From Dromaius novaehollandiae (taxonomy: Eukaryota > Chordata > Aves > Casuariiformes > Dromaiidae): a stretch of 64,000 nucleotides of DNA. The notes beneath the pieces were generated by a model. That model was not told the DNA's origin, ran no database searches, and worked only from the letters and a program-made list of their open reading frames with translations. Of the stretch, positions 11,691 to 23,597 are shown piece by piece (position 1 is the first letter of the stretch; each line of letters begins with the position of its first letter). The DNA lies in contig NC_088113.1 of assembly GCF_036370855.1 (NCBI RefSeq), positions 16,202,501 to 16,266,500 of the forward strand, read 5' to 3'. A program made the position numbers and the translations under genes.

Positions 11691-11720
11691 CGCGCGCGCT
11701 CGCTCACTCTCTCTTTTTCT
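11691..11720. repeat. Simple repeat (gc/ct alternation)
   Basis: Alternating gcgcgcgcgc passes into ctcactctctct. Low complexity, intronic to the pseudogene. Confidence 0.85.
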
Positions 11721-12639
11721 TCTTCACAGCATTCAATTCTCACCTCTCCTGTGCCATATGGGAATACAAACATACAAAGCCACATAAATTTTGTCTAGAC
11801 ATCTCTCCCCCACACATGAATTCTGGGCCCTTCCACTGCTCACCGAAATGAATGGGCTTTTGAAGCTATATGGAGGTCACATCATCGAAGGCTGCACTGG
11901 AATTCGCAAGTATGGGGGCAGAGGTATGGACATGGGGGCAGGAGATGAGGGAAGACTTTATCTAGCATGAGGAGTATGTCGAGGACAGGAAGTCTCACAT
12001 TTTTTGGCCTGTTTTTGTGTGGTATAACCTTGTGGTATTTGCAGCTTGTGCACTATAGGGATATACGTATTTAATGTTTCCTCAGACCCCTCTGGACCCT
12101 GATAGCCGTCTGTACTCGCTGACATGTTGCGTACAGTTTTTCTTATTCCTGGGCTGCTCCAGTTAGTCTGATATGGCTAGAAAGCTGCCATGGCCAAGCG
12201 TCTGAGTGCTTTCCCCATTACCTGCCAGCCTCTGGTGCTCTTTGTCGTCTTTCATTCTCTGTCCTCTGATTTCATCCTGTTCCCTTGTTCTCAGAGCCAA
12301 TGCAGAGCTGGTCACCCAAGCTTCAAGGGCAAGCTGCACGGAGAAGCCCTGTTGCTCTCTGCTGAGGAGCTGGACAGATGTGTCCAGCTAGCAGAGCCTG
12401 GGTAGTGCTGCTTCTCATGGACTCCTTGGAGTGGCCTCATCTATCTGCTCACTCATCCAGGGTAGTGTAGCCTCTCCCTCCGCAAACCCGCTTCCCTTTC
12501 CTTTGACTCCAGGCTCCCAACGACGGCTCACTGACCCTCTTTGCTCCCAGCGGGGAGGTCAAGCAGTAGCAGAAAAATACTTCTTGATGTCCAGCTGCCA
12601 TATGTAACAGCAATACCCATACTGTTCCCCCCATAGATC

Positions 12640-12795
12640 TTGAAATGCTGTAGTAAAGAAGTAAGCCTCGCTATCCCCATTTTACAGAGAAACTAATGCC
12701 CAGGAAAATCAATCAAATTCCTTAAAAAACTCACTAGTGGAGTTGGAAGTAGCTCTTAAATTCCACAGGTCCCCACCTAATGCCCTGTCCCCTAG
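12640..12795 (-). repeat. MIR/CORE-SINE relic, reverse orientation
   Basis: On the minus strand the sequence runs ggaatttaagagc ... gagttttttaaggaattt ... ggcattagtttctctg then taaaatggggatag, the order of MIR core elements (asymmetric, loss of the tRNA head). It ends just next to the PIEZO-like exon at 12831. Confidence 0.5.
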
Positions 12796-12830
12796 GCCCT
12801 GCTGCTGTTTTCCACGATGAAGTGCTGCAC

Positions 12831-12943
12831 CTGAAATGCTGTTTTTTTCTTTGGCGATTCTTCCTCATGCTTTCCTGTGTGCCCTGGGTCGTCCTCCTCT
12901 TCACTGTCGCTCTCAAAGAGGAGGTAACTACCAGCCCGAATCA
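12831..12943 (-). pseudogene. PIEZO-like exon (Y.LFESDSEEE acidic motif)
   Basis: The exon encodes VIRAGSYLLFESDSEEEDD followed by a charged stretch ending KKKTAFQ. The family motif is MVRSGDYYLFETDSEEEE in PIEZO2 and VIHSGDYFLFESDSEEEE in PIEZO1. VI.(S/A)G and LFESDSEEE resemble PIEZO1 here. Acceptor attgttttag and donor GTGCAG look usable and the frame is open. Confidence 0.92.
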
Positions 12944-13485
12944 CTAAAACAATGAAAAACTGATGGAGTTCAGAGATGTATAGGAGATTTAGGAACATAG
13001 TTCTCTTCAAAATCCAAATGAATTATGCATCTCAATCATCAGTGTACTGTTAGAAATCTTAGTCCATATGTTCAACTTATGTTAAAGTGGGATATGTATT
13101 TTAGTAGGTTAGCCATAGTATAATGGAACATACTGTTAATATTTTTACTCTATTAGTATTTTAATGTATTTTTATATAGTTTAAGGCAGTTCTTGAGCTC
13201 TAAATAGGAACATCTGTGAAGAAAATAATTTTCCATCTACACTGAAGTATGTCAGGCAGTGGTAGTGTTTGGGAGGGACAGACTGAAAAATTGTACACAT
13301 CTTGCTAAAATACACACATTCTCCTTCTTAAATGAGGTAGGTCTTGATGCAGCCATGGGAGAGCAGTTGGGTTTCGTTCCTGCAGGTTGTGGTTGTGTGC
13401 AGACACACATCTCCAGGAGGTATGTTGTTTCCACTTCTGCACACCATCTTTCCCTTTGGTAATGGTTCATTGGCTTTCAACTTCC

Positions 13486-13554
13486 CCGAGGTATACTTCG
13501 CCCAAGGTTGCCACCATTTGCTTTTGTAGTCATTCTCCTTCTTCTCGCCCTCCT
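13486..13554 (-). pseudogene. PIEZO-like exon (KWWQPW), donor mutated
   Basis: This 69-nt exon encodes EEGEKKENDYKSKWWQPWAK followed by YTS, corresponding to KKKQWWRPWVDHAS of PIEZO2. The acceptor is catctttgcag. At the phase-correct 3' boundary the intron starts GGAAGT, one base from the consensus GTAAGT, so the donor appears destroyed by T to G at intron position +2. Confidence 0.87.
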
Positions 13555-13960
13555 CTGCAAAGATGAGTGTAAAAGTAATGTAACAGAACAGATGGGCAGA
13601 TTTTCCTTCTTCCCCTTTAAGTTCCAAGAATGACATTCCTCCTTGCAGAGGGCTGCTCAGGGCAGGCCGGGGTTGCGTACACGGCGGGAGAGCCATGCTT
13701 GTGAGCCGTGGAGGCAATCTGCCCCGTCTGCTCTCAACTGCGACTGAGGCCACAGGAATGCTGGCCACAGCTCTTGCTTTCCAGGAGTCCTGTGGGCCCA
13801 AAGGCAGGTGTGAAAACTGCCTGGGACAGACAGAAGTTGTGGTCCAACCATCTAGAGGCAATGTGGAATACTCTTCTGTAGAACCCAAAGACAGAACAGG
13901 GACACAGACACCTTCCCCCCGTGTGACTATGGCACGCTTAATGTGACGCCACAGTTTTAC

Positions 13961-14061
13961 CTGCATCTTGGAGCTGCTGCTCTTTCTCTGATTGCATCAC
14001 AGGGCTAGTTGTTTGCTTTAAGCTCTCGAATTTCTTCTGTCTGATTTTGATTAGTTCCATC
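13961..14061 (-). pseudogene. PIEZO-like exon (end of the beam helix)
   Basis: The exon encodes MELIKIRQKKFESLKQTT followed by SPVMQSEKEQQLQDA, matching MDRIKARQQKYKKGKERML of PIEZO2. It continues the beam from the exon at 16452 in matching phase, is open, and has acceptor cagcctgcag and donor GTAAAA. Confidence 0.86.
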
Positions 14062-16451
14062 CTGCAGGCTGAAAATAAAATTTAGACAATATTGCTAATA
14101 GTTAGGCATGCACTTTATCTGAATTCAGTGTCTTACAAACATCATTTCCATGCCTGCCCTGTGGCATACGGTTTGCAATATCAATGTTATAGAAATGGTC
14201 AGGAAAATAAGATTTGGTTTATAAATTACCTAAAAATGAGAAATGTTCATTTTTTTTTTTATCTAAAATGTTGGGTTTTTCATTTTTTTCAACTAGTCAT
14301 ATGCTTTTATTTTACTCTATTTTATTTTTACAACATTTTTTATTTCCTATCATCCTGTCCTAATGAATAAGTCCAGACTGCAAATCTGGAAGTATTTTTC
14401 CCCAAAGATATAAAGCTAAGACGAAAACCAAGGAGACCAAGGAGAGGCTCTAGGTCTGGTGCTAAAAAAAAAAAAAACAAAACACCAGCCACTTGTTTGC
14501 GATGGGCATCACCTGACTCACACACATGAATTCCTTCCTCCTTCATCTGATTGTCACACTCTTTCTCCTAAGACTGGGTATCCTACCAACATGCTTCCTT
14601 CTGAATCCTGTTTCACAAGCAATTCCATAACTTTAGCCGCTTCTCATATCTGTCTGAAATATGGCCAGTGATACTGAAATACCATCCCCTTGTCTTCGAT
14701 AGACTTAATAATGGACAAGTTCACAAGCCTGACTCAATGTCCATTGGATGACTAGGAAAGGAAATAGGGATGGGTCTTAAATATCTATTTTGTTGGATAT
14801 TGCTTTGACGTGTAAAATATAAAGGTTGTGAGAATAACGAAGTCTTTCACGTCTTTGGCCAGCTGAGGTTTAGCATATGTCTCTTAAAATTGCCCCTCTC
14901 CTATTAACACATGTAATTTTGCAAGCCAGGAAATAATAGAGAGATAATTATTCATCTGAGTATTTATACTTCTGCTGATATTATTGTTTTTATTTTTACT
15001 GAGCACAGCTTACTTTGGACCTGGATAGTATTTGGAAGCTCTCCATCCCAAAATATAATAGCCAAAACAGGAAGCAGCTTTGACAGGCTCATGCAATACT
15101 ATAGGCAAACACAAAACAGTATCGTAAATGTTTGGCTCTGGACCAGCTTTGTATGTGGTGTTGAAACATTTGGTATTCTCCTTAAGACTTCTGCAAGGAA
15201 ACATCTGTGAGATTCTACCGCGGATAACACAAAATGTTTGGTCAATCTTTGTTCATCTAGAAAGGCATTGAGAAGGCTTCATTCAGTCCCAACTGCAAAG
15301 TGAAAATAAGTCCCATTATTCCAACATGGCAAGTGCAAGCACTGATAGCCTCAAACAGTGCTCTGCCAAGCAGTGGTGACGTAGCACCCAGGCAGTTAAA
15401 ATGGGCAAGGACAATGCTGTTGGGTCCCTGCTGGACCACAGATCGTGGTCACAAGGCAGATCTATATCTTACACACTTCCCTTCCATCTTCCAAGGACAT
15501 TCTACAACTTTGTTTTTTCTTTGTCTGCATCTTCAGTGGAGGACTAGTAACAAGCTGTAAGGCTTTCACACTGATGTGTTTACGTAACATATTGTCTTAA
15601 TGTCAGGCTTTTTTGCAGAGCTTATGGCAGAAAGTGCAGGGGTTAATCCGTGTTTGCTCCAGTGCAGTCTGTTTACGCTAGTTGTTTGCACCAGTGCAGT
15701 TACGGTGTCAACAAAAGCCTCAGTGTGCAGATGGCCTCAGTCTCACTGTGCCCAGCTCCAGCCACCGAACCGTTTGCTGTAATGGTTTACCCTTTGCTGT
15801 AAAACAGCGAAGAAGCCAGAATCCTGTAGGATGGAGCAGAAAGGTGTCTCCTAGCAGAAAAACACTGCCTTGGTGAGCAGAGACAGGTCATCTGAGGTAG
15901 CAGCCGCAATGCTGAGCCAACAGACTGTGGCTTAGGGACAGGTCAGATGGACAAATGTGAGTGATGCTGCCCATATTCAGAGAGCGCCAAGGATAAGCCA
16001 GCTGCACTCAAGGAACCAAAACGCTGGGAAACCAGCTGATAGATACATGGCTCCTGGAACAGAACAGGCACGTGTCCTGTCCCACTGAGTGTGGATCCCA
16101 CTGAAGAATGCGGACACAGAGTAAAGAGCTGCTGTAGTGTTTTGGGCGTCTGGTCCATCATCTGAGCCTTTCTAGCTGAATCTCTGACTCCTGAGTCAGA
16201 GCCTTGTGTTTTGATCTCAGTTAATATTATTATAATGTTAAACCCCATTCCTCCTAATGGTAAAAGATTTAAGATCAATGTTACTGTGAAGGACTGGCCT
16301 CAGATGGGAGAAGGAAAAAACCAAAAAGAATGGAAGTTCAGTCATCTGAGTATAGAAAGGCAGCAGTAAAAAGATAAAACAGCTCACCATGCTCACCAGC
16401 TGGATACACAGTTTATTTTAAAATGCAGTTTTGAATGAGCAGTAGACTTAC

Positions 16452-16541
16452 TGTCTTTTCATAGCCTGTAGGGATTTCTTCTCTCCCTCCAGTCTGTACA
16501 ACACAGCTTTCTTCAGCTTCTCTGCAAACAGCTCAGCTCCT
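16452..16541 (-). pseudogene. PIEZO-like exon (start of the beam helix)
   Basis: The exon encodes GAELFAEKLKKAVLYRLEGE and KKSLQAMKR, matching RGAELFQATIVKAVKARIEEEKKSMDQLKRQ of PIEZO2. In PIEZO structures this is the beam, the long intracellular helix that supports the blade. Acceptor tcctgcag and donor GTAAGT are intact, with phases 1 in and 2 out. Confidence 0.92.
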
Positions 16542-17775
16542 CTGCAGGACTGTTCATGAAACATTCCTCCGGTCAGCATGCAGCCGCCCCTGCATTGCCA
16601 TAGAGGAATAGACCTCGGTAAAACAAACTAGTTGACTATGGTTATCAATTTGGTAGATCCAAGGACTGATATTGCTGCCTAGCTCTTCGTAGTGGACTGG
16701 GAGAATTCACAATTACATCACTCCTGTTGTTGGCAGTCTCGTGCCAAAAGTCTGGCATAAGGTGTTTGTTTCTACCAATAGAACAGAGCAGTAGAAGAAT
16801 AAGAGAGGGAAAAGCCAGTCTTACAGTGAGTTGCTCAACTCATGGTAAATCACTCTTCAACAGAGTTGAGAAGAGACACCATTAAAGACATCACATTTAC
16901 AGAAAGAAATCTCTTAGAAACAGGCAGCTTTACAGAAATATAAATCAACGGACAGGAGAGCAACTGTCTGAAAGAGACTTAGAGCAGGAGTTGAAGTGCT
17001 GAGGATGTTCCCTAACAGTCCTTACAGAGCATGCAGGTTTTTTCTTTTTTAATCCCTGCTGTTTTCTGAGTGCACATATACACTTCTGATTGTGACGATG
17101 TGCTTGACAAACCCTCTTTTCAGAATTACAGCAGCATTTCACAGCTTTCAAAATAAGCCCCAGTTTCTTTCCTTTTCTCTTTCTCTTCTCTGGGTAAATA
17201 AAGTAGCCATGCAAATGTGTGTTTTACTACACATTAAGACATTAATACAAGCATTGTCCAGTTTTCATGCAGAAAACAACACAAACATGCGGCTAACACC
17301 TGGTGATTTGTGCAGGTCTCAGAAATAGTCAGGTTCTGAAAAACATCAAAAAACAAAACTGCAGTGGATTTGGAGATTTCGTGGACAACTCCTTGCTTCA
17401 TTCTTAAGGATCCTATCCAGAAACACTCACTGGCTTCCTCCTGTTCTGTGGTCTCTATCTCCTGCCTTTGCACGCTGTCAAGTGATACAGTGGACACGTT
17501 ACAGGCATTAGGTGACTCTGGTTGTTCCTTTGGAGAATCTAGTACCTAATTCCAGTTAGTTCATCCAGCTGGAGAATCCACTGTATGATCTGCGCTAAAG
17601 ATCTTACGCATTCCTGTGGTTCTGCACTTCGCCTGTACTGCTGATGGGACATGGTGTTCCCTTTGCTCTCTAGAAGAGAAGTGGACTGCTGTTAATTCCT
17701 CTGAAATAATATACTTGCCCAATAATGTTGCCCCATAAGCCTCCTCGATCCTTCCCGGTGTTCACTGTTACTTAC

Positions 17776-17872
17776 CAAAGTCATACCCTGGCACAGCGCA
17801 GAACACGCCGAAGGTCTGTGTCAGCCAGCAGTGATTTCCCAGAAGTCTGTTGAGATAGGCGTATGTTCCGAC
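17776..17872 (-). pseudogene. PIEZO-like exon (NHCWL.Q.F)
   Basis: This open exon has acceptor cccttcccaacag and donor GTAAGT. It encodes VGTYAYLNRLLGNHCWLTQ followed by TFGVFCAVPGYDF, matching PIEZO2 IGACGYIGTLVHNSCWLIQAFSLACTVKGY position for position. Entered in phase 0, left in phase 1. The next family exon (EAGIIWDSICF) should lie between here and 16541 and is not securely found. Confidence 0.9.
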
Positions 17873-18539
17873 CTGTTGGGAAGGGAGACAGTGTGGTCTG
17901 GTTCCAGTGTATCCAGTCTCCTGTGCTCTAGTGCAGTTCTACCTTTTGATTCAACCCAGCATGCTGGGCCAGTTGAATGAGCATTTGCCTTTGCTGTATG
18001 TGACTCCTCTGGAAGAAAAGGTTCTCCGAGAACACAGTGGTGGAAAGCAGGCAGAGGTGTGCAGAAGAATGCTATGCTCGCCACTTGCTGCTGGCAGACC
18101 ACCCAGGCACAGGAACGGAGTCAAATTGTCCACCTCTTTTGGAAGACTTGATGGATTTTTCATGACCAAGAGGCTCTTTTTTGAAAAATCTTTTGTTTTA
18201 TAACTGAATTTAGCTCATGCCAAGGGCATTTGTTTTTATCTGCAAAACAGATCCAGAGCAGACCATAATTCTTGACTGCTTCCCACCTCCTTGGGAAGAC
18301 AAGTAATTCAGTTTTAGTGGCTTATGTAGTGCCTGAATTTAGTGCCTATCAATGTGGAGACTGTCATAGCAGCATAGCATTTGACTATGAGATATTTAGG
18401 ATAGTATTTGTTGTGAAAGAGCATGTGAACATCAGCACGTTACTCCTGTGCCTTAGGTAGTGCTTCTTGGTGTTAATACAATAATAATAAAGTGTTGATT
18501 TCCCCCTATTTTTGTGAAGTGTAAAAAGAAAATACATAC

Positions 18540-18783
18540 AGCCAGGAGATTCTTCATCGCTATTACTAAGATAGCGTATGCAATCAAATAATCCTACAGC
18601 CTAAGAATATTCTTGACTGGCTTGAGTAGAAGACTGTTTCCAAAAAGCTTAAAGTCGAAACAAGCTGTCAGATAGCCCAGCCAAAAGATGCTGATTCACG
18701 TTGTCCTAGTGATAAAAATCAGGCAGAGCATGAACCAGAAGTGACAGTTGAACACAACCGCTTTAACCATATCCAGATAGGAC
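18540..18783 (-). pseudogene. PIEZO-like exon (SYLDM ... LLLKP.K.IL), two stops
   Basis: The frame reads SYLDMVKAVVFNCHFWFMLC, LIFITRTT-stop-ISIFWLGYLTACF and SLLLKPVKNILRL-stop-DYLIAY. PIEZO2 has TTRISIF and LRYWDWLIAY at these points, so a conserved Arg codon became TGA (18696-18698) and a conserved Trp codon became TAG (18594-18596). Acceptor ctgcag and donor GTATGT are intact. Confidence 0.93.
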
Positions 18784-19486
18784 CTGCAGGAGAGAAACCA
18801 TTGCAGAAAATGAAACTTCAGAGCATTACAGGGAATTCTGTCTGTTGTCCTGTGAGCCAGGCATTAAGATTGAAATTTGGATAATATATCTTCTGATGTA
18901 ACATTGAGGATTCTTCAGCAACCCATTTTCTGGTATTGTGGCTTCACATAAATAGATGGTGTTTTAAAAGCTATTTCCAAACTGTATCAGACACGGGCAC
19001 TGTATTGGATTGTTAATATTTGGGCTGTTCTGGAAGAGGAGCAGCAACTATGCGTTAGTTTATTATTTAAGGGGAGAAAACTTGCTAGATGGTACAACAA
19101 ACTGTCAGGGGAAATGGGAGCATCTCCTAATTTCTCCAGACTAAGACTAGATGTTGAAGATATGATTTAGTCAAACATAAGCTAATGACTCAAGTAAACT
19201 GCAGTTAATTCTTGATTTTTCCAGAAAATGATGGAAAATGGGATACCCAGGTTCAATGAAAAACATACAAACTCACAAAACATACATAAAATTAGCCTAA
19301 GGAACATACTATGAGAGAGTAAGGGAAGAAAGAAAAGTCAGTGCTAACCTCCGCAGTGCAGAACAGCGATCTCAGTGAGTCTTGGCTGAGGTGGTAGCAT
19401 TTGCAAATGCCTTCCTCTTCTGTAATCTTCTGAAGCAATACCGAAAGATCCTGCATTTCCACCTGTCACAGCTCCCTGGCTCTTAC

Positions 19487-19652
19487 CTGCAGTGTATAAA
19501 GTTTGGCACAGGACTGTACCAGCTGAGGGCAGCCGGGTCTAAATCATGACTGATCTCCACATTGTCTCCTGCCTGCATTCTCTCACAAGCTTTATTCTTG
19601 TCCTCGAATACTTGCCACTGGAGGGAGGCAGAAAGCAGAAGGACGAAGTCAT
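19487..19652 (-). pseudogene. PIEZO-like exon (SASLQWQVFED ... PVPNFIHCR)
   Basis: This open 166-nt exon has acceptor tctttccag and donor GTAAGA. It encodes DFVLLLSASLQWQVFEDKNK, RMQAGDNVEISHDLDPAAL and SPVPNFIHC. It matches PIEZO2 closely, including AGDNVEI and the FIHCR boundary where the Arg codon is split by the intron. It is one of the best preserved exons. Confidence 0.93.
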
Positions 19653-19736
19653 CTGGAAAGATAGAAGAGCTGGAAAAATTATAGCAGTCATAAAGTAGTT
19701 TTAACTGTAGCACTGCACTAAGTGATTTACACTTAC

Positions 19737-19838
19737 ACAGGAGAAAGCTAGCATCAGGTCTCTTTCCAAGATCCAGCAGATAGAGCCATTTAATCAGATT
19801 GGAATGGACTGACCAGCGAGAGGTCCTCCATAGGTAAT
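19737..19838 (-). pseudogene. PIEZO-like exon (DY.WR...IKWLY)
   Basis: Open exon with acceptor ctgttaacag and a consensus GTAAGT donor. It encodes DYLWRTSRWSVHSNLIKWLY followed by LLDLGKRPDASF, matching PIEZO2 DYPWRFKGASFNDNIIKWLYFPDF. It is entered and left in the expected phases. Confidence 0.9.
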
Positions 19839-20615
19839 CTGTTAACAGAGGAGTTATATTCATCACATATAATGCCTTGAGCTATTTTCTGTGCTTGTGC
19901 TGTAGAAATACAGACATTTCTCCAGAGGAGAATGACATGTCTGGAGGGATATGCAGAGATGATGTTATTGCTGCCCATAAAAATGCACCTTCTCCGTGCT
20001 CTGACCTCAGTGGCAAGGGATGGGAGTGGCTATGCGAGTTGACTTCAGCCCTGGGGAAAGTCAACAGGAGACTTCCTAACGGGAGATGGATGTTTGCAGC
20101 TGCATACCTTGTATGTGATTCACTGCTTAGCAACTGGTGTTTGGGGGATATAATAGAAGCAGCTCATCAGGGTCTATTCCAAGATGATTTCTGATCTTGT
20201 CATTAGTAAGCATTAGCAGAACTCTGCTCGTTGCTAAACAAACTCTGAAATACTTCCCTCCCCCTTTTTTTCCTTTGTTTTAGATGTTTTGTTGCAGTGG
20301 CTGCCCTCTTCTTCCACTGCCTTGGTTCTACAAGATGGTGTTAGAACCTGGCGTCTGGACCACTCATGGGCAGGGAAAGGATGTGGGAAGTCAGCTATGC
20401 CAGAGGAGGAACCCATTCCTGCTCTCTTCATTTTGCTGCATCCTTTAGAAAGGAATTGAGGGAGAAACAAAGTTGGGAGAAAACAAAAAACAAACAGGAA
20501 AATGATTTACCCAGGAGTAACCCTCCAGCCCTCCAATGCCATGCTTTGGCCAGTTCTTCCATAGGTCTTTTCTGTGTTCTCCATTTTCCAAACCTAGAAA
20601 CTGCACTGCACAAAC

Positions 20616-20828
20616 CTTTGCAGAAAGCAGGAGGGAGGCCAAGACACACCAAATACTGGAAGGCCATCACAGTGGCAAGGGAACTGCACTACCTTGGCCA
20701 GACTGAAGTAAGCCACTGTCTTTCTTCTCTGGTGCCACAGCAGATAGATAGATTATCCAACATACATGGAGCAATGCATAGAAATCCATGCAGTGCTGTA
20801 TAACGTTAATGGCAGCGATGAGACATGT
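20616..20828 (-). pseudogene. PIEZO-like exon (MDFYA..H.CW), two frameshifts
   Basis: The exon begins TCLIAAINVIQHCMDFYALL and HVCWII, matching TCFLMSVNVIGQRMDFYAMIHACWLI. Homology continues in a second frame (LWHQRRKTVAYFSLAK) and then a third (MAFQYLVCLGLPPAFCK, matching ITFQYFICIGIPPAPC). The first shift coincides with a tandem TATC repeat at about 20741-20752 that looks like a 4-bp gain. The second fits a 1-bp gain near 20660-20690. Splice sites (cttttcag-type acceptor, GTTTGT donor) are usable. Confidence 0.88.
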
Positions 20829-21468
20829 CTGAAAGAACATAGCAACCCAAGTCAGAAAGAAGGCATGACTTTGTAGATTACAATCTACTGTCATTTAGAA
20901 AATTATCCTGACTTGGCTTGCAGTCTCCTGACTGTAGCTGGAGAAAAGTTATATGAAACACTTAAAAAAAAGAAACCACTCTTTCTGGAATAAGAGTGTC
21001 CATACCTGGAGTTTACTTGTTTAAGTACAGTGATATAACTATACAGACAAAATTTTGCTGTATTAGTGAGGTCTGTGCTTACAGAAGTCATTAAGTAATG
21101 TTGTTCTTTAGAGAGTGAAGCATTAACAGTAAAATTCTGGTTTTCTGTACCAGTGGGTGATAGCCCTGATAACTGATCAGAAACCCTGACGCCTCAATCC
21201 TCCTCTAACATGTCTGGTGGGAGGAAAAGCAGAAGAGAAGAAATGCAACCACCAGAACCCATACGCAGAGCTGATCTCTCTAGTGCCACACTAGGGAGAG
21301 AGCAAGGGAAGAGAAGACGAATGTACATTGGTGCTGTTGTCTATGCTTATAGCAGTAGAGAATTTCACCTCTGTTTAACTGAGTTTACTGTGGGCTTTTT
21401 AATGCCTCAGTGACCTGTGGCTGGTGCCTGCATTCCAAGAAGACTCCTCTCTCCTCGTATTTCCTCAC

Positions 21469-21668
21469 CTCCAACCCAAATTTGTAAAAACTGTAGTTGA
21501 CAAAATATTTGACACAGCTGAGTAATCATCATCCAAGTGCTCCCGAGTAACGCTGTCAAATATGACCCCCGTCATGGGTGGTGGCAGCTGGTTTTGAACC
21601 CGGTAGAAAAACTGATGGCAATACACTGTTGTCTCCATTGCCATTAGCCCCAAAATAATCAGGTGGTT
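21469..21668 (-). pseudogene. PIEZO-like exon (HLDD / KYF.NY.FYKFGLE), frameshifted
   Basis: The first part reads NHLIILGLMAMETTVYCHQF, VQNQLPPPM and VTREHLDDDY, matching PIEZO2 NNLLMLAILAFEVTIYRHQE and TRLHLDDG. The end, SCVKYFVNYSFYKFGLE, matches INCAKYFINYFFYKFGLE but in another frame. The exon is 200 nt where 201 is expected, so one base is missing near 21515-21530. Acceptor and donor (GTGAGG) are intact. Confidence 0.9.
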
Positions 21669-22122
21669 CTGCAAGATCAGCATGAAATGGTCTCAGACAT
21701 TAAGAAAACCGAAGTATGACACTAAGCAAGAATAACTCAGAAAGATGAGAACAGTCAAAACTCACAGCATCTAAAATATTGCTCTGCGCTTTTTTCTGTT
21801 AGGAAACAATACTGTGGCTATTTACAGCTCTCTCTACGTGTTCGTAGGAATAGGAGTACGGGGAGGATTGAATGACCTGTAGTGCATTTCTAGCCTGGCA
21901 CACCGCAATGTCATGATGTGGGAAAGATTCTCCTCATAGCACCGCAGCAATGACGGTAATGGGTTTGGGCCACCAGTAATTTCAAGGTATAATGTTTCTG
22001 GAGTTATCTAACTGCAGATCCTAGGGGGAGGGGGCCTGAAGCAAAGTCAGAAAAAGACTAAGAACAAAGGTAGCTGAGAAAATATTACTTGTTTCATAAC
22101 AAGTTCCTGAAACTGCATTTTC

Positions 22123-22143
22123 AAAAAAAAAAAAAAAAAAAAA
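22123..22143. repeat. Poly-A run
   Basis: A run of about 21 A residues in an intron of the pseudogene. No target-site duplication or SINE/LINE body was recognised next to it. Confidence 0.85.
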
Positions 22144-22283
22144 GTCAATTCAAATTCTGCTAAGTTGCAGGTACTTCCTTTTCTTTGTAAGCACTGAAGC
22201 CTGATACGCCAGCAGAGCTCCCTACGACTTGAAACTCTTCTATTTTTCCAGCAATCATTTAATTATTAAAATAAGGCTCCTAC

Positions 22284-22427
22284 CTCGAGGCAGGGTAAAA
22301 CACTGTCACCACACTTCCAGAGCCCTCCCCACCACTTTGCAGGATCAATAGGAGCACCGTGTAATGCAGATTTCTGCAGCAACTTGCTCATGTTGGCGTG
22401 ATGGTACGTCATGTTTTGGTAAAGCCG
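22284..22427 (-). pseudogene. PIEZO-like exon (GAPIDP loop)
   Basis: The exon encodes NMTYHHANMSKLLQKSAL and HGAPIDPAKWWGGLWK. It matches the extracellular NKSLLYSAPIDPTEWVGLRK loop of PIEZO2, including an Asn-X-Thr site. Acceptor ttatctctgtag and donor GTAGGA are intact, and the 144-nt exon is in phase 0 on both sides. Exons for the preceding helices (LELHIIK to CKMLYQL of PIEZO2) were not found upstream. Confidence 0.85.
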
Positions 22428-23493
22428 CTACAGAGATAAGGACGGACCAAGCCTGAATTCCACTTTCAGGAACAAACTCCTCCAATACAGTAGGCATGCA
22501 CAAATTCCAGTAGTTCTGTGAGATTTCAAGTATTTGTACCGATTTATCACACACATTTGAACAGGTGCTCTGCTAGGCAGGTATTTTCTTTTTTTTTTCC
22601 CTGAGTAATACCATCCCAAGGGTGCTTGGTATTTTCTTCTTGAGCAACACTGTTCAAAGCTCTCCTCCATAAGCTACCTGACACTATACTCTTATGAAAA
22701 GCTCCCTTTTTATGCTAAGTGAGTAATGAATGCTTGATATAGAAAATGAAGTCAGGCCCCACGTCTTCTGTGCTTGCTTTGCTGTTTCATTCATCACCTC
22801 AACTGTGTTATTTATTCATGGCACCAGCTGTCTGACTTTGAAGCTCTGGTTGTAATCGAATGTCTGTCCTGTGTCCGTCACTATGACAGGGCGGCTGCCA
22901 CTTTATGGCTTGCAGGGCTTAGAGGCCCCATCTAAGCCCTGTTCCATGAGGACATACTTTTAAGATTTTAGGAGCAGATCAGGATCAAGAAGTAAGTGGA
23001 GCCAGTCTGGGAAGAAAGTTGTGAAAAACGGTAATACTTTGGAGCAGAGGAAGGAATCATTTCAGGGAGTAGGAAGGCAAAACCTCCCATGCAACCAGGA
23101 TAAATGCTGGGTGCACGATGGTAAATACCAGCACACCTGGGGCAGTGAGGAAGCAGGTTGCCTGAGACTTTGCCAGGTCTGGAGAAGGTTGAATAGGCTG
23201 AGTGCCTGACATAGGAGATGTGCTGAAGTGGGGAGGCGGGGAGCCAGGTGATGTGCTGCTATTAATGCCCTCAGTGGTGTTTTCAGAATCAGGGATAGCT
23301 GGAGGTATGAAGTCTTGGCAGTGTTTTAAAATGGACCAACACCCATCCAATTTGAAGTGAAGACTGATAAAATTATTGATTTCTTTATCATCCTTTCAAC
23401 CCCTTCCCATAATTTTTAACAGAGGCCAGACAAGTTCTTTCATGCTATGTAGGGTCATTCAGTTGACACTCAAAGAACTTTCAGTTCTTTCAC

Positions 23494-23597
23494 CTGATTT
23501 TTCCTGCTCAGTCATTCCCACAGCTTCATCCATTGTTGCATCTTCTGTTTTATCCAAGGATGTCTGACTAATACCATTTGGCTTATTGGCTACTAGC
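23494..23597 (-). pseudogene. Possible PIEZO-like exon for an acidic intracellular linker
   Basis: Between a good acceptor (ctttcctgccag) and a CAG/GTGAAA donor the frame reads LVANKPNGISQTSLDKTEDA and TMDEAVGMTEQEKS. PIEZO2 has a long acidic linker at this place in the order of exons, but such linkers are poorly conserved, so only position and composition support the call. Confidence 0.35.

Noticed and set aside
13328-13966. 212-codon minus-strand open frame
   Set aside because: Only the part at 13486-13554 matches the PIEZO family and it is bounded by splice-like sites. The rest is intron read-through.
17540-17669. Possible PIEZO exon for the EAGIIWDSICF segment
   Set aside because: A good acceptor (cttctcttctag) and weak echoes (TPCPISSTGE in one frame, LAQIIQW in another) are present, but no frame gives a continuous match and no donor was found.
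23057-23350. 97-codon minus-strand frame with an Asn-rich loop-like stretch
   Set aside because: It could be imagined as a PIEZO extracellular loop, but no alignment holds and there are no suitable splice sites.
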